The notes: generated by a model from the sequence alone, not told the origin. Numbered from the stretch's first letter, positions 1 to 10,080 are shown. The stretch is DNA of 34,284 nucleotides from Rhodospirillales bacterium (GCA_028291405.1 JAQGID010000202.1:1-34284), one strand, 5' to 3'. Numbers and translations are program-made.

Positions 1-379
1 TAAAGCGATTTTTCGGCGGCGTGATGCTCTCGTGCGTTCGAGCGAACCGGGGCTGATCTTACGATTCCGGTTTTCGAGCTTCGTCCGATCATGCGCGGCC
101 CGGCTCTCGCAAAAACTTCCTTCCTGCCGCCGCCGACAGTTTCTGCGAAACCGCGACAGGCCATGACGATATTCAATGAACAATCGGAGCAGTATCCCCA
201 GGCACGGCGGCCGATCTATCGCTCCGCCCGCTCGACGCCAGGATAGAATTGCGACCCCTCCCCGCGTCCGTAGTCAGCACGCAGAAATTCACCCGCAATC
301 TCGTAAATGTTATGGATAAATCTTGGAGAGTACTTTTAGTGAGAGCGCTCGGACTGCGCCCTTACTCAGGATTAGCTAA
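1..379. other. Intergenic region upstream of the glycosyltransferase
   Basis: No complete gene is visible on either strand. The right-hand 80 bases are AT-richer than the rest of the window and probably hold the promoter and leader of the glycosyltransferase, although no convincing -35/-10 pair stands out. Positions 229-260 are a near copy of 1462-1493, the 3' end of the downstream monooxygenase gene; this is treated separately as a gene remnant. Confidence 0.5.
216..335 (-). pseudogene. Possible 3' remnant of an ABM-domain monooxygenase gene
   Basis: A minus-strand frame open from 335 to the TAG at 216-218 ends in QFYPGVERAER. The intact ABM gene at 1446-2129 ends in QFYPDVERATPS and also has DYG a few residues earlier. 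At DNA level 27 of 32 bases match between 229-260 and 1462-1493. The frame has no start codon and is closed by an in-frame stop at 336-338, so at most a C-terminal scrap of about 39 residues survives. It could be what is left of a duplicated copy. The similarity is short, so chance or a shared 3' sequence cannot be excluded. Confidence 0.3.
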
Positions 380-1417
380 ATGATGCTCTCAATTATTATA
401 GATAATTACAACTACGACCGATTTCTGGCCGACAGTATCGACAGCGCGCTCGCGGTGCGCTGGCCCGACAAGGAGATCATCGTCGTCGACGACGGCTCGA
501 CCGACAATTCACACGACCTCATCGCTTCCTACGGCGACCGCGTCGTTCCGCTGTTCAAGCCGAACGGCGGGCAGAACGACGCGGTAAACGCGGCGATCGC
601 CAGATCCTCGGGAGAATGGATCCTCGTTCTCGACGCCGACGATATGGTGCTGCCCAGCGTCGCCGAAGCAGCCTTGGCGTCGCCGCACCCGGAGGCCGCG
701 GTCGTGCAGTGGGGAATGCAGTATGTCGATCGCCAGGGGAAGGGCCGCGAGCATGTCTGGCCGGTCTTCACGGCGGCCGACACGACGGGGAGCATCAAGC
801 AAGCCATGGCGACGACAGGGTATTATGACGCATCCGCGACCAGCGCCAATCTTTGGGCGCGGCGGTTTCTCGAGGAGATCGGACCGCTTCCGACGCGCGA
901 CGAGCACGGGTTAGGGTATTTCGACGACTACCTGCACCTCCTCGCGCCCTTCTTCGGCGAGGTCGTGTGCCTGCCGTCGGTTCAGACGCTCTATCGCGTG
1001 CACGGAACAAACAACGGCTACGTCGGAGGTTTTTCGCCCGAGGCCATGGCGCGAATGTGCGCTGAGGATCTGCTGCGCCTTCGCCTCGTGGACGAGGTCT
1101 TGCGCCGCACGAAGCGGACCAGCCTCGGCGAGGCGGGCGTCACCTGGGACAACTTGCTCGAGCACATGTCCCATCGGCTCGTCCACAAGCGCTTTTCGCC
1201 GGAGACGTACCCGTTGAACGAGACCATTGGGACGGTCGTTCGAAAATATCTCGGAGCCGTACGGCGTTCCGGCAAATCGCCGAAGCAACAGGCGATCAGC
1301 GCCGCCTGGGGGATGGCGATCGCCGCCACGCCGCTGTCCGTCGCGCGGCGGGCCGGCGAAATTCGCGCCGGCCGCGCGGCGCACTGGCTGGATCTCCTGC
1401 GATCTTCGGGGGATTGA
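380..1417 (+). CDS. Glycosyltransferase family 2 protein
   Basis: The 345-residue product has the GT-A (GT2) fold signature: a first beta strand with LSIIIDNYNY at the N-terminus, VVDDGSTD at 35-42 for nucleotide binding, GGQNDAVNAAI at 63-73, and a DxD-like LDADD at 84-88 that would bind the divalent metal and nucleotide-sugar. Family members transfer a sugar from an NDP-sugar to a glycan, lipid or protein acceptor. The acceptor cannot be told here, and no membrane segment is obvious, so it is probably cytoplasmic or peripheral. The start at 380 has AGGA 8 bases upstream. The gene stands alone: no other polysaccharide gene is within the window, and its 3' end faces the ABM gene with only 28 bases between. 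Its upstream region is AT-rich compared with its neighbours, which hints at separate acquisition. Confidence 0.9.
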   Translation: MMLSIIIDNYNYDRFLADSIDSALAVRWPDKEIIVVDDGSTDNSHDLIASYGDRVVPLFKPNGGQNDAVNAAIARSSGEWILVLDADDMVLPSVAEAALASPHPEAAVVQWGMQYVDRQGKGREHVWPVFTAADTTGSIKQAMATTGYYDASATSANLWARRFLEEIGPLPTRDEHGLGYFDDYLHLLAPFFGEVVCLPSVQTLYRVHGTNNGYVGGFSPEAMARMCAEDLLRLRLVDEVLRRTKRTSLGEAGVTWDNLLEHMSHRLVHKRFSPETYPLNETIGTVVRKYLGAVRRSGKSPKQQAISAAWGMAIAATPLSVARRAGEIRAGRAAHWLDLLRSSGD

Positions 1418-1445
1418 CGCGACCGGCACCGGCCCGTTCGATCCG

Positions 1446-2129
1446 CTAGCTGGGCGTCGCGCGTTCGACGTCGGGATAGAATTGCGGCGCCTCACGACGT
1501 TCGAACATTCCATAGTCGCGGATGATGCGGATTTGGCGATGCCGGATTTCGCCGCCACCGTCGAAGGGGCGCGGGCTCCACGAAGCGGCGGCAGGCGCGT
1601 CGCGCCATGATCCGAGGATGAGCAGCTTGCCGGGGCTGGTGATGCTTTCGAAGATCTCGTGATCGAGCAGCCCGGCCGCATGCCGATCGAGCCGGAGATC
1701 CGCCAGGGCGCGCTCGGCGCACGGCGCGGACTTCGATCCGGCTGACGGCGAGACCTCGGTGATGGTACAGGTCTTCGCCTCGCCGATCTCGGTCTCGTCG
1801 AAGCGGCGCTCCGCGACGGCGATGCCGGTCGGCGGGGCGCTGTCGGCGGTGACCTCGCCGACCCGCAGGTGATAATCCTGGAAGATTTCGAACCGCCCCT
1901 TCTCCTGGACGAGATGGTGCTCGCCGTGGGTCCGCCAGCGGATCACCGCCTTCTCGTCGCGCCAGGTCGAGAGCGAGAGGAGGCGCCCTTGAGTCCGCTT
2001 GCTGCCGAAGCGCTCGTTGTCGATGAAGCCATCGATCGCCTCGAGCTTCGGCTTCAATTGCCTGGCGAGGGCGAGATAGTCGTCCCAGCGCTCCGGCCTG
2101 GGCTGCACTTCGAAGATGACGGCGAACAT
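1446..2129 (-). CDS. ABM-domain protein with two monooxygenase-like repeats
   Basis: The 227-residue protein contains two copies of the antibiotic biosynthesis monooxygenase (ABM, dimeric alpha/beta-barrel) fold. The first, at about residues 1-95, begins FAVIFEVQPRPERWDDYLAL and carries the typical LLSLSTWRDEKAV strand-helix. The second, at about 115-215, has LLILGSWRDAPAAASW and ends with RIIRDYGMFERREAPQFYP. Single ABM domains usually dimerise, so a tandem pair probably forms the barrel within one chain. Members include quinol and heme monooxygenases as well as proteins of unknown substrate, so a specific reaction cannot be given. A strong GGAGG ribosome-binding site precedes the ATG. It lies 47 bases downstream of the NMT1-type binding protein on the same strand and may be cotranscribed with it. 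Confidence 0.8.
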   Translation of the reverse strand: MFAVIFEVQPRPERWDDYLALARQLKPKLEAIDGFIDNERFGSKRTQGRLLSLSTWRDEKAVIRWRTHGEHHLVQEKGRFEIFQDYHLRVGEVTADSAPPTGIAVAERRFDETEIGEAKTCTITEVSPSAGSKSAPCAERALADLRLDRHAAGLLDHEIFESITSPGKLLILGSWRDAPAAASWSPRPFDGGGEIRHRQIRIIRDYGMFERREAPQFYPDVERATPS

Positions 2130-2176
2130 GACGCGCTCCTCCCTCCGATGCCGGCCCGGGGCCCCCGGTCCGTGCC

Positions 2177-3154
2177 TCAGCGGCTCTCGCGCAGATAGGA
2201 TTCGTCGACGAATTTTCCAGGATCGAAATGCTGGTCCGGCGCGATCACCTTGGCATCCTGCATCGCGACGAAGACGCGCGCCAGGGCCGGCGTAGGCAGC
2301 TCGAGATCATGGGCGAGAATCCCCAGACGCTCGGCGTCGCCGAGCGCCCGCATGGCGAGCGCGGGATCGGTGTGCAGCTCGGCGGCGGCGACCGCCGCGG
2401 CCTCGTCCCGGTGCTCCACCATGTATCGGTCGCCGCGTCGCAATGCGCGGAGGAATGCCACGAGCGTCGCACGGTTCTTCTCCGCCCAGGTCTCGTCGAC
2501 GATGACGCCGGAGAAGAGATATTCCGGGATGAGGCCGCTGAGGGGCCCAAGATTGTTGAACCCTGCCGCCTCGGCCTCGTAGCTCAAGGGGAAGGGCTGC
2601 AGGCCGGCATCGATCTTGCCGGCCTGCAGCAGCTTCCAGCGGGTCGGCGCGCCGCCGACCGCCGTGACGGTGAAATCCGCGGGCTGCAGCCCGGCCGCCT
2701 TGGCGATGTCGCCGAGCAGGAAGGTCGTGCCCTCCTGGAACGACAGCACGCCGATCGTCGCGCCCTTGAGCTGGGCCAGCGTCTCGATCGCCGGCTTCGC
2801 GATGATGAAATGAGGCAGGCGCTTGGCGTTGCCGGCGACGAGGCGCAGCGTGCCGCCGTTATTGTAGGCGTCGGCGACGATCGCCTCGGGGCTGGCGATC
2901 GACACCTGGAAGGAGCCGTCGCGCAACGCCGCGTTGATCTTCTCGCCGTTGTCGACGATCTCGATCCGCGCATCGATGCCGGCGGATTTGAAGAGGCCCT
3001 TGCTCTCGGCCATCCACAGCGGCAGGAAGAAGATCGTGCGCGACACGATGGCGATGTTGAGCGCGGTCTGCGCCGGCGCCGCGGGCGCCGCGGCGAGGAA
3101 CGCGAGGGCGGCGACGGCCAGGGTCAGGGCTCGCCGAGTGCGTTTCGTCATCAT
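2177..3154 (-). CDS. ABC transporter substrate-binding protein, NMT1/THI5-like
   Basis: This 325-residue exported protein starts with a Sec signal peptide: basic MMTKRTRRAL, a hydrophobic core, and APAQ before a cleavage site near residue 29. The mature part opens with LNIAIVSRTIFFLPLWMAES and has the periplasmic binding protein layout of the NMT1/SsuA/TauA group, with GATIGVLSFQEGT marking the ligand cleft. Such proteins deliver sulfonates, nitrate, thiamine precursors or aromatic acids to an ABC permease; the ligand cannot be read from sequence. No permease or ATPase gene lies nearby, so it is an orphan binding protein or works with a transporter elsewhere. The downstream ABM gene suggests a possible role in uptake of a compound that is then oxidised, but that is inference. 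Confidence 0.85.
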   Translation of the reverse strand: MMTKRTRRALTLAVAALAFLAAAPAAPAQTALNIAIVSRTIFFLPLWMAESKGLFKSAGIDARIEIVDNGEKINAALRDGSFQVSIASPEAIVADAYNNGGTLRLVAGNAKRLPHFIIAKPAIETLAQLKGATIGVLSFQEGTTFLLGDIAKAAGLQPADFTVTAVGGAPTRWKLLQAGKIDAGLQPFPLSYEAEAAGFNNLGPLSGLIPEYLFSGVIVDETWAEKNRATLVAFLRALRRGDRYMVEHRDEAAAVAAAELHTDPALAMRALGDAERLGILAHDLELPTPALARVFVAMQDAKVIAPDQHFDPGKFVDESYLRESR

Positions 3155-3355
3155 GCCCCCATCGCATTTTCTCGTTGTCCGCGAGCCGCCGGATCATGCC
3201 GCAGGGCGGACGCGGCAGCGACGGATCTTTGCAAACGACGATGACCCATCCCGCGCTCGCCGTCGAGCGATCAGCGCTTCCGGCGCGGACGGTGCGAAGG
3301 ATATTTGACCGGCGGCGAGGTGAACGGACAAGTACGCCACGGCGCCGGGAGCGGA

Positions 3356-4285
3356 TCAGCCCGGCGGCAGGCTGCGGAGCAATGCCGCGGCCTTTTCGTC
3401 GCCGAGATCGCGAGCGCGGCCATACCAGTAGGCCGCCTCACCGCGATCGCCGTTGAAGCCGACAGCGCCGATGCCGCGGAGAAAGGCGGGATCGAATGTC
3501 TTGGCCACGCCGACCGCCGATGCCGCATCGCCGCCGTCGGCGGCGCGGATGAAGAAGAGACGGGCCGCGCCGATATCGTGGCGGCGGAGGAGCTCGTTGC
3601 CGCGGTCCCTGAGGATTGCCACCTCGGCCGGGTCCATTTTGCGGGCCGGCGGCTCGACCGCCGGCGGCCGCTCGACGACGGGCGCCGGCGAAATCTCCGC
3701 AACCGGCGGCGGCTCCGCCGCGCCGGGCCGCGCGGGCATGGGCTCGTCGATAGGCTCCGCCACGTCGGGGGGTGCCGCGAGCGGCAGCGCCGCGATCGTG
3801 ACGGCGGCGGGGACGAGCGAAGCGGTCACCGGCTTGGCGAGGCCGGAATCCTCGGGCGGCGCGGTCGTCGTGCCGGCAAGCTCCGCCAAGATTCGCATCT
3901 CGGCGGCGCGAAGCCCCTCGCCGAGGCGCAGCGCACCCGCGAGCGCGGCATAGACCAAATCGCCCGACCGGCTCGCCGTGCGGTCGAGGAACGATCCCTC
4001 GGTGTCATAGACGAGATAGGCCGCCTTCAGCCCGGCGCCTACGACAACCGACGCCGCCATGAGCAGCAGCAGCGTCAGCCAGTAGGGCAGCGGCTTGCGG
4101 CGGTGCGGCGGCACTCGGGCGGCGGCCGCATCGGGCGGGGTCGCCGGACCGGGGCTGCCGCGGGACGGCAGCGGGCGAAACGCCGGCAACTCGGCAAGCG
4201 AATCCGTGACCTCCCAGAAGGCGCTCGGCAGCGGCTTCAGCGTAGATGAGTGATCAACGTCTTGCCCCGATGGCCACTTCATCAT
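3356..4285 (-). CDS. Membrane-anchored proline-rich protein with C-terminal SEL1-like repeat
   Basis: With the start at 4285 the product is 309 residues. A cytoplasmic N-terminal segment of about 66 residues, rich in Pro and Arg, is followed by one membrane span (about 67-92). Then comes a helical stretch and a long Pro/Ala/Glu-rich linker expected to lie in the periplasm. The C-terminal 90 residues look like tetratricopeptide/SEL1 helices, ending with GEAAYWYGRARDLGDEKA, the classic SEL1 pattern. Such repeats bind other proteins, often in envelope signalling or secretion. The frame is open up to 4462, but 4300-4480 is AT-rich and looks intergenic. The tandem ATGs at 4280-4285 are therefore preferred, although the AGGAGG at 4301-4306 is about 15 bases away. 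No partner gene is adjacent. Confidence 0.65.
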   Translation of the reverse strand: MMKWPSGQDVDHSSTLKPLPSAFWEVTDSLAELPAFRPLPSRGSPGPATPPDAAAARVPPHRRKPLPYWLTLLLLMAASVVVGAGLKAAYLVYDTEGSFLDRTASRSGDLVYAALAGALRLGEGLRAAEMRILAELAGTTTAPPEDSGLAKPVTASLVPAAVTIAALPLAAPPDVAEPIDEPMPARPGAAEPPPVAEISPAPVVERPPAVEPPARKMDPAEVAILRDRGNELLRRHDIGAARLFFIRAADGGDAASAVGVAKTFDPAFLRGIGAVGFNGDRGEAAYWYGRARDLGDEKAAALLRSLPPG

Positions 4286-4423
4286 CGGACCGTCCAATCG
4301 CCTCCTCGCGCAGGATGCCGCCGAGGCATCGTGGCGGCAGAACTTCATCCGAGGCAAGTTGAATAAATGGCACCTATCGAACGTAATCAGCGTCATCTCA
4401 CGAGTGCAAAATAAATGCAGGCG

Positions 4424-4437
4424 CGAACAAGTGTTCG
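4424..4437. promoter_or_regulatory. Perfect palindrome resembling a CGAAC-N4-GTTCG LexA box
   Basis: CGAACAAGTGTTCG fits CGAAC-N4-GTTCG, with the palindrome extending one more base each side (4423-4438). It lies in the AT-rich gap between the LOG-family gene and the SEL1-like gene, about 140 bases upstream of the latter. CGAAC-N4-GTTCG is the LexA box of Gram-positive bacteria, whereas classical alphaproteobacterial LexA sites are GTTC-N7-GTTC. It may therefore belong to another dimeric repressor or be coincidental. Confidence 0.3.
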
Positions 4438-4522
4438 CCGCGATAAATTTTCCGTTGTCCAATATAGTCCGAATGGATGAGATCTGTTCTTCCCGTCTCG
4501 CGGCGATACGTCGATCGGCGTC

Positions 4523-5332
4523 TCACGGAGCGGCGGACGGACTCTCCGCCGCCGGCGTATGCGCCAGCAGCCGGCGGCGCACCATCGCCGCCCAAGCCTC
4601 CTCCGCCGTCTCGGCGAAATCGAACAGCGCGAGATCCGCGGGCGAGACAACGCCGTGCGCGAGCAAGGCATCGAAGTCGACGATCTCGCGCCAGTACGAG
4701 GCGCCGACGAGGACGATCGGCATCGGCGGCGCCTTGCGCGTCTGCTGCAGGGTGAGGATCTCGAACATCTCGTCGAGCGTGCCGAAACCGCCGGGGAAGA
4801 CGGCGAGCGCGTTGGCACGCATCGCGAAATGCATCTTGCGCATCGCGAAATAGTGGAACTGGAAGGTGAGGTCCGGGGTCGAGTAAGGGTTCGGCTGCTG
4901 CTCCGCCGGCAGGGTGATGTTGAAGCCGATGCTGGGCGCGCCGGCCTCGCTGGCGCCGCGGTTGGCGGCCTCCATGATGCCGGGGCCGCCGCCGGTCGCG
5001 ATGACGTTATCGCGCAAGCCGCCCGCCGGCGCGAGGGCGCCGCCGCGCTCGGAGACGATGCGGCCGAATTCGCGCGCCTCCTGGTACCAGCGGGAATGAT
5101 GGGCGAGGCGCTTTGCCGCGGGCAGCAGGGCCTCCTGCTCGGGCGAGGGCACGCGGGCGCTGCCGAAGACGATCACCGTCGAGCGCACGCCCCAGTCGCG
5201 CAAGCTGAGCTCGGCCTTCTCGTACTCCAGGCCGAAACGGACGCCGCGCATCTCGTCGCGCAGCAGGAAATCGACGTCGGCGACCGGCAGGAGATAGGCC
5301 TTCGCGTTGCGCTGCGCGCTGTTGTCCGGCAT
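4523..5332 (-). CDS. LOG-family protein (TIGR00730 Rossmann fold), putative nucleoside 5'-monophosphate phosphoribohydrolase
   Basis: The 269-residue protein has both signature motifs of the LOG/lysine-decarboxylase-like family: GGGPGIMEA at 114-122 and PGGFGTLDE at 180-188, with AMRKMHF between them at about 163-169. Characterised members hydrolyse the N-glycosidic bond of (cytokinin) nucleoside 5'-monophosphates; bacterial substrates are often AMP or other purine nucleotides. The 50-residue N-terminal extension before the VIVFGSAR strand marks the longer bacterial subgroup. The frame is open much further upstream, but the ATG at 5332 lies two bases after the stop of the coiled-coil gene. 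This suggests translational coupling, and homology begins there. The final 15 residues are Ala/Pro-rich. No lysine decarboxylase activity should be assumed despite old family names. Confidence 0.85.
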   Translation of the reverse strand: MPDNSAQRNAKAYLLPVADVDFLLRDEMRGVRFGLEYEKAELSLRDWGVRSTVIVFGSARVPSPEQEALLPAAKRLAHHSRWYQEAREFGRIVSERGGALAPAGGLRDNVIATGGGPGIMEAANRGASEAGAPSIGFNITLPAEQQPNPYSTPDLTFQFHYFAMRKMHFAMRANALAVFPGGFGTLDEMFEILTLQQTRKAPPMPIVLVGASYWREIVDFDALLAHGVVSPADLALFDFAETAEEAWAAMVRRRLLAHTPAAESPSAAP

Positions 5333-5334
5333 CC

Positions 5335-5562
5335 CTAAGGGGCGGCCACCAGCTCCAGCCGCCGCTCGATCCGGTCGAGACGCTGTTCGATCCGGTCCAT
5401 GCGTAGCGACTGCCCGGCGAAATCGCCGTGCAGCGTCGCGATCTGACCCTCGAGGGGGGTCACCCGGCGTCCGTGCTCGCTCAGTACGTCGAGGACGCGA
5501 TCCATCTTCTCGTCGAGGCGGCGGAGAAAGACGAGGGTGAGATCCGCCGTGTCGTCGCTCAT
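5335..5562 (-). CDS. Small coiled-coil protein
   Basis: This 75-residue protein is charged and almost entirely predicted helical. Heptad-like spacing is visible in FLRRLDEKMDRVLDVLSEH and again in LRMDRIEQRLDRIERRLELV, so a short coiled coil or helical hairpin is likely. No signal peptide or membrane segment is seen. Small proteins of this pattern are common in alphaproteobacteria and are sometimes called SlyX-like or simply hypothetical; function is unknown. Its stop is two bases before the LOG-family start, so the two are probably cotranslated. Confidence 0.7.
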   Translation of the reverse strand: MSDDTADLTLVFLRRLDEKMDRVLDVLSEHGRRVTPLEGQIATLHGDFAGQSLRMDRIEQRLDRIERRLELVAAP

Positions 5563-5627
5563 GCGCGAAGGATAGGGCGGCCGCGATTCCGTGTCCAGCC
5601 CGGTCGTTTCCGGCCACCTGAAAACGG

Positions 5628-5657
5628 CTCCACCCGGGCGCTGCCGCCCGGGTGGAG
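5628..5657 (-). terminator. Rho-independent terminator of groESL (distal hairpin)
   Basis: A perfect 13-bp GC-rich stem (arms 5628-5640 and 5645-5657) closes on a four-base loop. On the minus strand it is followed by CCGTTTTC, giving a short T tract. It lies about 50 bases after the groEL stop and before the coiled-coil gene, so it would separate the two transcripts. Confidence 0.75.
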
Positions 5658-5664
5658 GTATTCG

Positions 5665-5686
5665 GCGCCGGATTTGGATCCGGCGC
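5665..5686 (-). terminator. Second hairpin downstream of groEL
   Basis: A perfect 9-bp stem (arms 5665-5673 and 5678-5686, loop TTGG) lies 20 bases after the groEL stop. It has no T tract of its own and probably works with the adjacent distal hairpin as a tandem terminator or protects the mRNA 3' end. Confidence 0.5.
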
Positions 5687-5705
5687 TATGCCTGGGCTGG
5701 GCTGA

Positions 5706-7701
<1,996 letters not shown>

Positions 7702-7745
7702 TGTTGGTCTCCCGTTGATGGGGTGGGTGCTTGTTGCCGGGCGGG

Positions 7746-7775
7746 GTATTAGCACTCTTTGCCGGTGAGTGCCAA
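7746..7775 (-). promoter_or_regulatory. groESL housekeeping-type promoter overlapping CIRCE
   Basis: Reading the minus strand, TTGGCA (7770-7775) and TAATAC (7746-7751) form a good -35/-10 pair with an 18-base spacer. The CIRCE inverted repeat fills the spacer and touches both boxes, so bound HrcA would block RNA polymerase directly. Confidence 0.75.
7749..7775 (-). promoter_or_regulatory. CIRCE operator (HrcA binding site)
   Basis: TTAGCACTC, nine bases, then GAGTGCCAA on the plus strand matches the CIRCE consensus TTAGCACTC-N9-GAGTGCTAA with one mismatch in the right arm. It lies 48 bases upstream of groES. HrcA, a heat-labile repressor that needs GroE to fold, binds this element and couples operon expression to free chaperonin. 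Confidence 0.95.
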
Positions 7776-7803
7776 GAGCGTTTTCCGAGGCTTTTTACCG
7801 GCC

Positions 7804-9330
7804 TCAGCGCCAGCGCATCTTCACCGTCTCGCCGCCGATCGAGTTGAGGACGCCCTTCTCGACCTCGACCTCGTTGGTCGAGATCCACACCGAGGGGAAG
7901 GTGGTCAGCGGCAGGATGTAGGCGCGCTCGTTGATCCGCTCGAAGATCTGCTCGTAGTCGGCGGAGCGCTTCTCCTGGTCGCGCTCGCCGAAGGCCGCCG
8001 CCTTGAGCCGGGCGATGACATCGTCCTTCGTGTAGTCGCGTGCCGGGGCGCCGAAGAACTTGTCCATCGCGCCGTTGGGCGCGGCGCCCGAGCTCCAGAA
8101 ATGGCCGATCAGGATCTCGAGCTTGCCTTGCGTCTCCTTCTCGCGATAGGCGCCGAAGGTCTTGTGGTCGACCTTGGCACGGACGCCGACCTTGCGCAGC
8201 TCGCCGGCGACCGCCTCGGCGATCCCCTGGGCGCCGGGGATCGAGGTGATGTCGACGTCGAACCCGTCGGGATAGCCCGCCTCGGCCAGCAGCTTGCGGG
8301 CGCCGGCGAAATCGTAGGCCGGCGGCATCGGGTCGAGAACCTGCGGACAATCCGCCTGGATCTCGACGCAGAGCGTGTTGACGACCCGCGCCGCCTCGCC
8401 GCCGGCGACGACGTGGCGGGCGAGCGCCTCGCGGTCGATGGCCATCTCGAGGGCGCGGCGCACCTCGACCTTCTGCAGCGCGGTATTGCCGGAGCGCGCG
8501 ATCGAATCCATCGCCATGTAGAAATAGACGAGCCCGGCGCTCGCCGTCGCATGGAGGTTCGCCGCGCCGGAGAGCTGGTCGGCCTGGTCCTTCGGCACGT
8601 CGTGCATGAGATCGATGCCGCCGGTCAGCAACTGGGCGATCTGGGTCTGCAGATCGGGGATCGGCACCGCCTGGACCCGGCCGATCGCCGCCGCCGGCCG
8701 CCACGGACCGGGCGAGACGAATCTGTCGTTGCGGACGAGCGTCACGCCTTTGACGGGATCGATCGCCTCGACCTTGTAGGGGCCGGTGCCGACCGGCGTC
8801 TTGCGCCCGAACTCGGTCTTGTCGGCGAGCTTGCCGTGGATCGCCGCCGGAAAAATCGTGCCGTTCATCCGCGCGAGATCGTAGGAAGTCGGCTGCTTCT
8901 CGACGATGCGCACGGTGAAGTCGTCGATCTTCTCGGCGTGGTCGACGAAGTCGAGGTTGGTGTAGCGGATGCGCGAGGCCGGGTCGGTCAGGTATTTGAC
9001 GCTATAGACGACGTCGTCGGCAGTAAAGTCGGAGCCGTCGTGCCATTTGACGCCGCGGCGCAGCTTGAACTCGAGCGTCCTGTCGTCGATGCGGCTCCAG
9101 CTCTCGGCGAGGACGCCCTTGTAGCTGCGCGAAGGACCGTCGTAGTAGACGAGGCTGTCGAAGACGCCGTTGCCGCTGAGATCGGTCTCAGGCTTGGTGT
9201 CCTGCACGAGATCGACCGTGGTGATCGGGTCCTGATAGCCGATGCGCAGCGTGTCCTTGGCCTTCTGCGCCAGCGCCGGGCCGCCGATCACGAGCAGCGT
9301 CGCCGCCGCCATGCCGGTCTTCCGCAGCAT
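7804..9330 (-). CDS. ABC transporter substrate-binding protein, family 5 (peptide/nickel type)
   Basis: The 508-residue exported protein begins MLRKTGMAAATLLVIGGPAL with AQ just after, a Sec signal peptide cleaved near residue 22. The mature part is a family 5 (SBP_bac_5) binding protein: DTLRIGYQDPITTVDLV, then LAESWSRIDDRTLEFKLRRG and VKWHDGSDFTADDVVYSV, the usual family landmarks. Such proteins carry di- or oligopeptides, nickel chelates, opines or glutathione to an ABC permease. The ligand is unknown. The ATG at 9330 is chosen for its GGAGG and the signal peptide, although the frame opens at 9381. No permease or ATPase gene is next to it. It reads toward groES on the same strand, but the groES promoter lies in between. 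Confidence 0.88.
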   Translation of the reverse strand: MLRKTGMAAATLLVIGGPALAQKAKDTLRIGYQDPITTVDLVQDTKPETDLSGNGVFDSLVYYDGPSRSYKGVLAESWSRIDDRTLEFKLRRGVKWHDGSDFTADDVVYSVKYLTDPASRIRYTNLDFVDHAEKIDDFTVRIVEKQPTSYDLARMNGTIFPAAIHGKLADKTEFGRKTPVGTGPYKVEAIDPVKGVTLVRNDRFVSPGPWRPAAAIGRVQAVPIPDLQTQIAQLLTGGIDLMHDVPKDQADQLSGAANLHATASAGLVYFYMAMDSIARSGNTALQKVEVRRALEMAIDREALARHVVAGGEAARVVNTLCVEIQADCPQVLDPMPPAYDFAGARKLLAEAGYPDGFDVDITSIPGAQGIAEAVAGELRKVGVRAKVDHKTFGAYREKETQGKLEILIGHFWSSGAAPNGAMDKFFGAPARDYTKDDVIARLKAAAFGERDQEKRSADYEQIFERINERAYILPLTTFPSVWISTNEVEVEKGVLNSIGGETVKMRWR

Positions 9331-9444
9331 CTGCTTCCTCCCCGCTTGCCCGGCGGCAGCGCCGGGGCGTTGCGCAGGCAAGCTAGCGCATCCGCCGCAG
9401 CGGCTCCAGGCACACCCTAAACCGGCGAGGCCTCACGCGGCTGC

Positions 9445-9873
9445 TCAACTGGCGATGAAGGTCCGCAGCGAATCCGCCTCGGAGACGACCTCCTCGATGC
9501 GGTTCTTGACGAGATCGCCGATGCTGACGAGGCCGCAGAGAACGCCATCCTGGAGGACGGGAAGATGGCGGATGCGGCGGGCGGTCATCCGCTCCATCAG
9601 GTCGCTGACCGTGTCCTCCGGCGTGCAGGTCTGCACCTTGCGGGTCATCAGCGCATCGATCTTGAGCGTCAGCAGGGCGCCGCCGCGGTCGGCGAGGGCG
9701 TGAACGACGTCGCGCTCGGAGATGATGCCGTCGACATGCTTGCCGTCGGAGCTGACGATGAGCGCCCCGATGCCGCGGTTCTTGAGCTCGCGGACGCAAT
9801 CCGCGACGGTGGCATCGGAACGGATGGTCGCGACGGCGCGACCCTTGGTGCGCAGGATCGCTTCGACGTTCAT
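9445..9873 (-). CDS. CBS-domain pair protein
   Basis: The 142-residue protein is little more than two CBS domains. CBS1 is at about 10-62 with GIISERDVVHAL, and CBS2 at about 75-130 with RHLPVLQDG and GLVSIGDLVK. The pair forms a Bateman module, which typically binds adenosine nucleotides (AMP, ATP, SAM) and in larger proteins controls an attached enzyme or channel. Stand-alone forms are common in alphaproteobacteria and are thought to be energy or redox sensors; no partner is shown here. A strong GGGAGGA precedes the ATG. The 207-base gap to the divergent HAD gene holds its promoter. Confidence 0.9.
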   Translation of the reverse strand: MNVEAILRTKGRAVATIRSDATVADCVRELKNRGIGALIVSSDGKHVDGIISERDVVHALADRGGALLTLKIDALMTRKVQTCTPEDTVSDLMERMTARRIRHLPVLQDGVLCGLVSIGDLVKNRIEEVVSEADSLRTFIAS

Positions 9874-10080
9874 GGCTGTCCTCCCATCAGAAGATCATTG
9901 CCGCGTGTCGCTTCCGGCGACGGGCAATACAGCGCGCCGCGTGGTCCATGAGGCTAACACAGGATAGGGCGACGCGTCCCGAACCTCGATTTGGCGACGA
10001 TATGGGCTCAAAAGGGTGAGATACCGGATACCGCCCCATCGGCTAAATTCGTGGGCTGGCGGGTCTGAGGAGCCGAAATC

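Noticed and set aside
7759-9420. Plus-strand open frame of 553 codons
   Set aside because: Antisense of the family 5 binding protein gene, with shadow composition.
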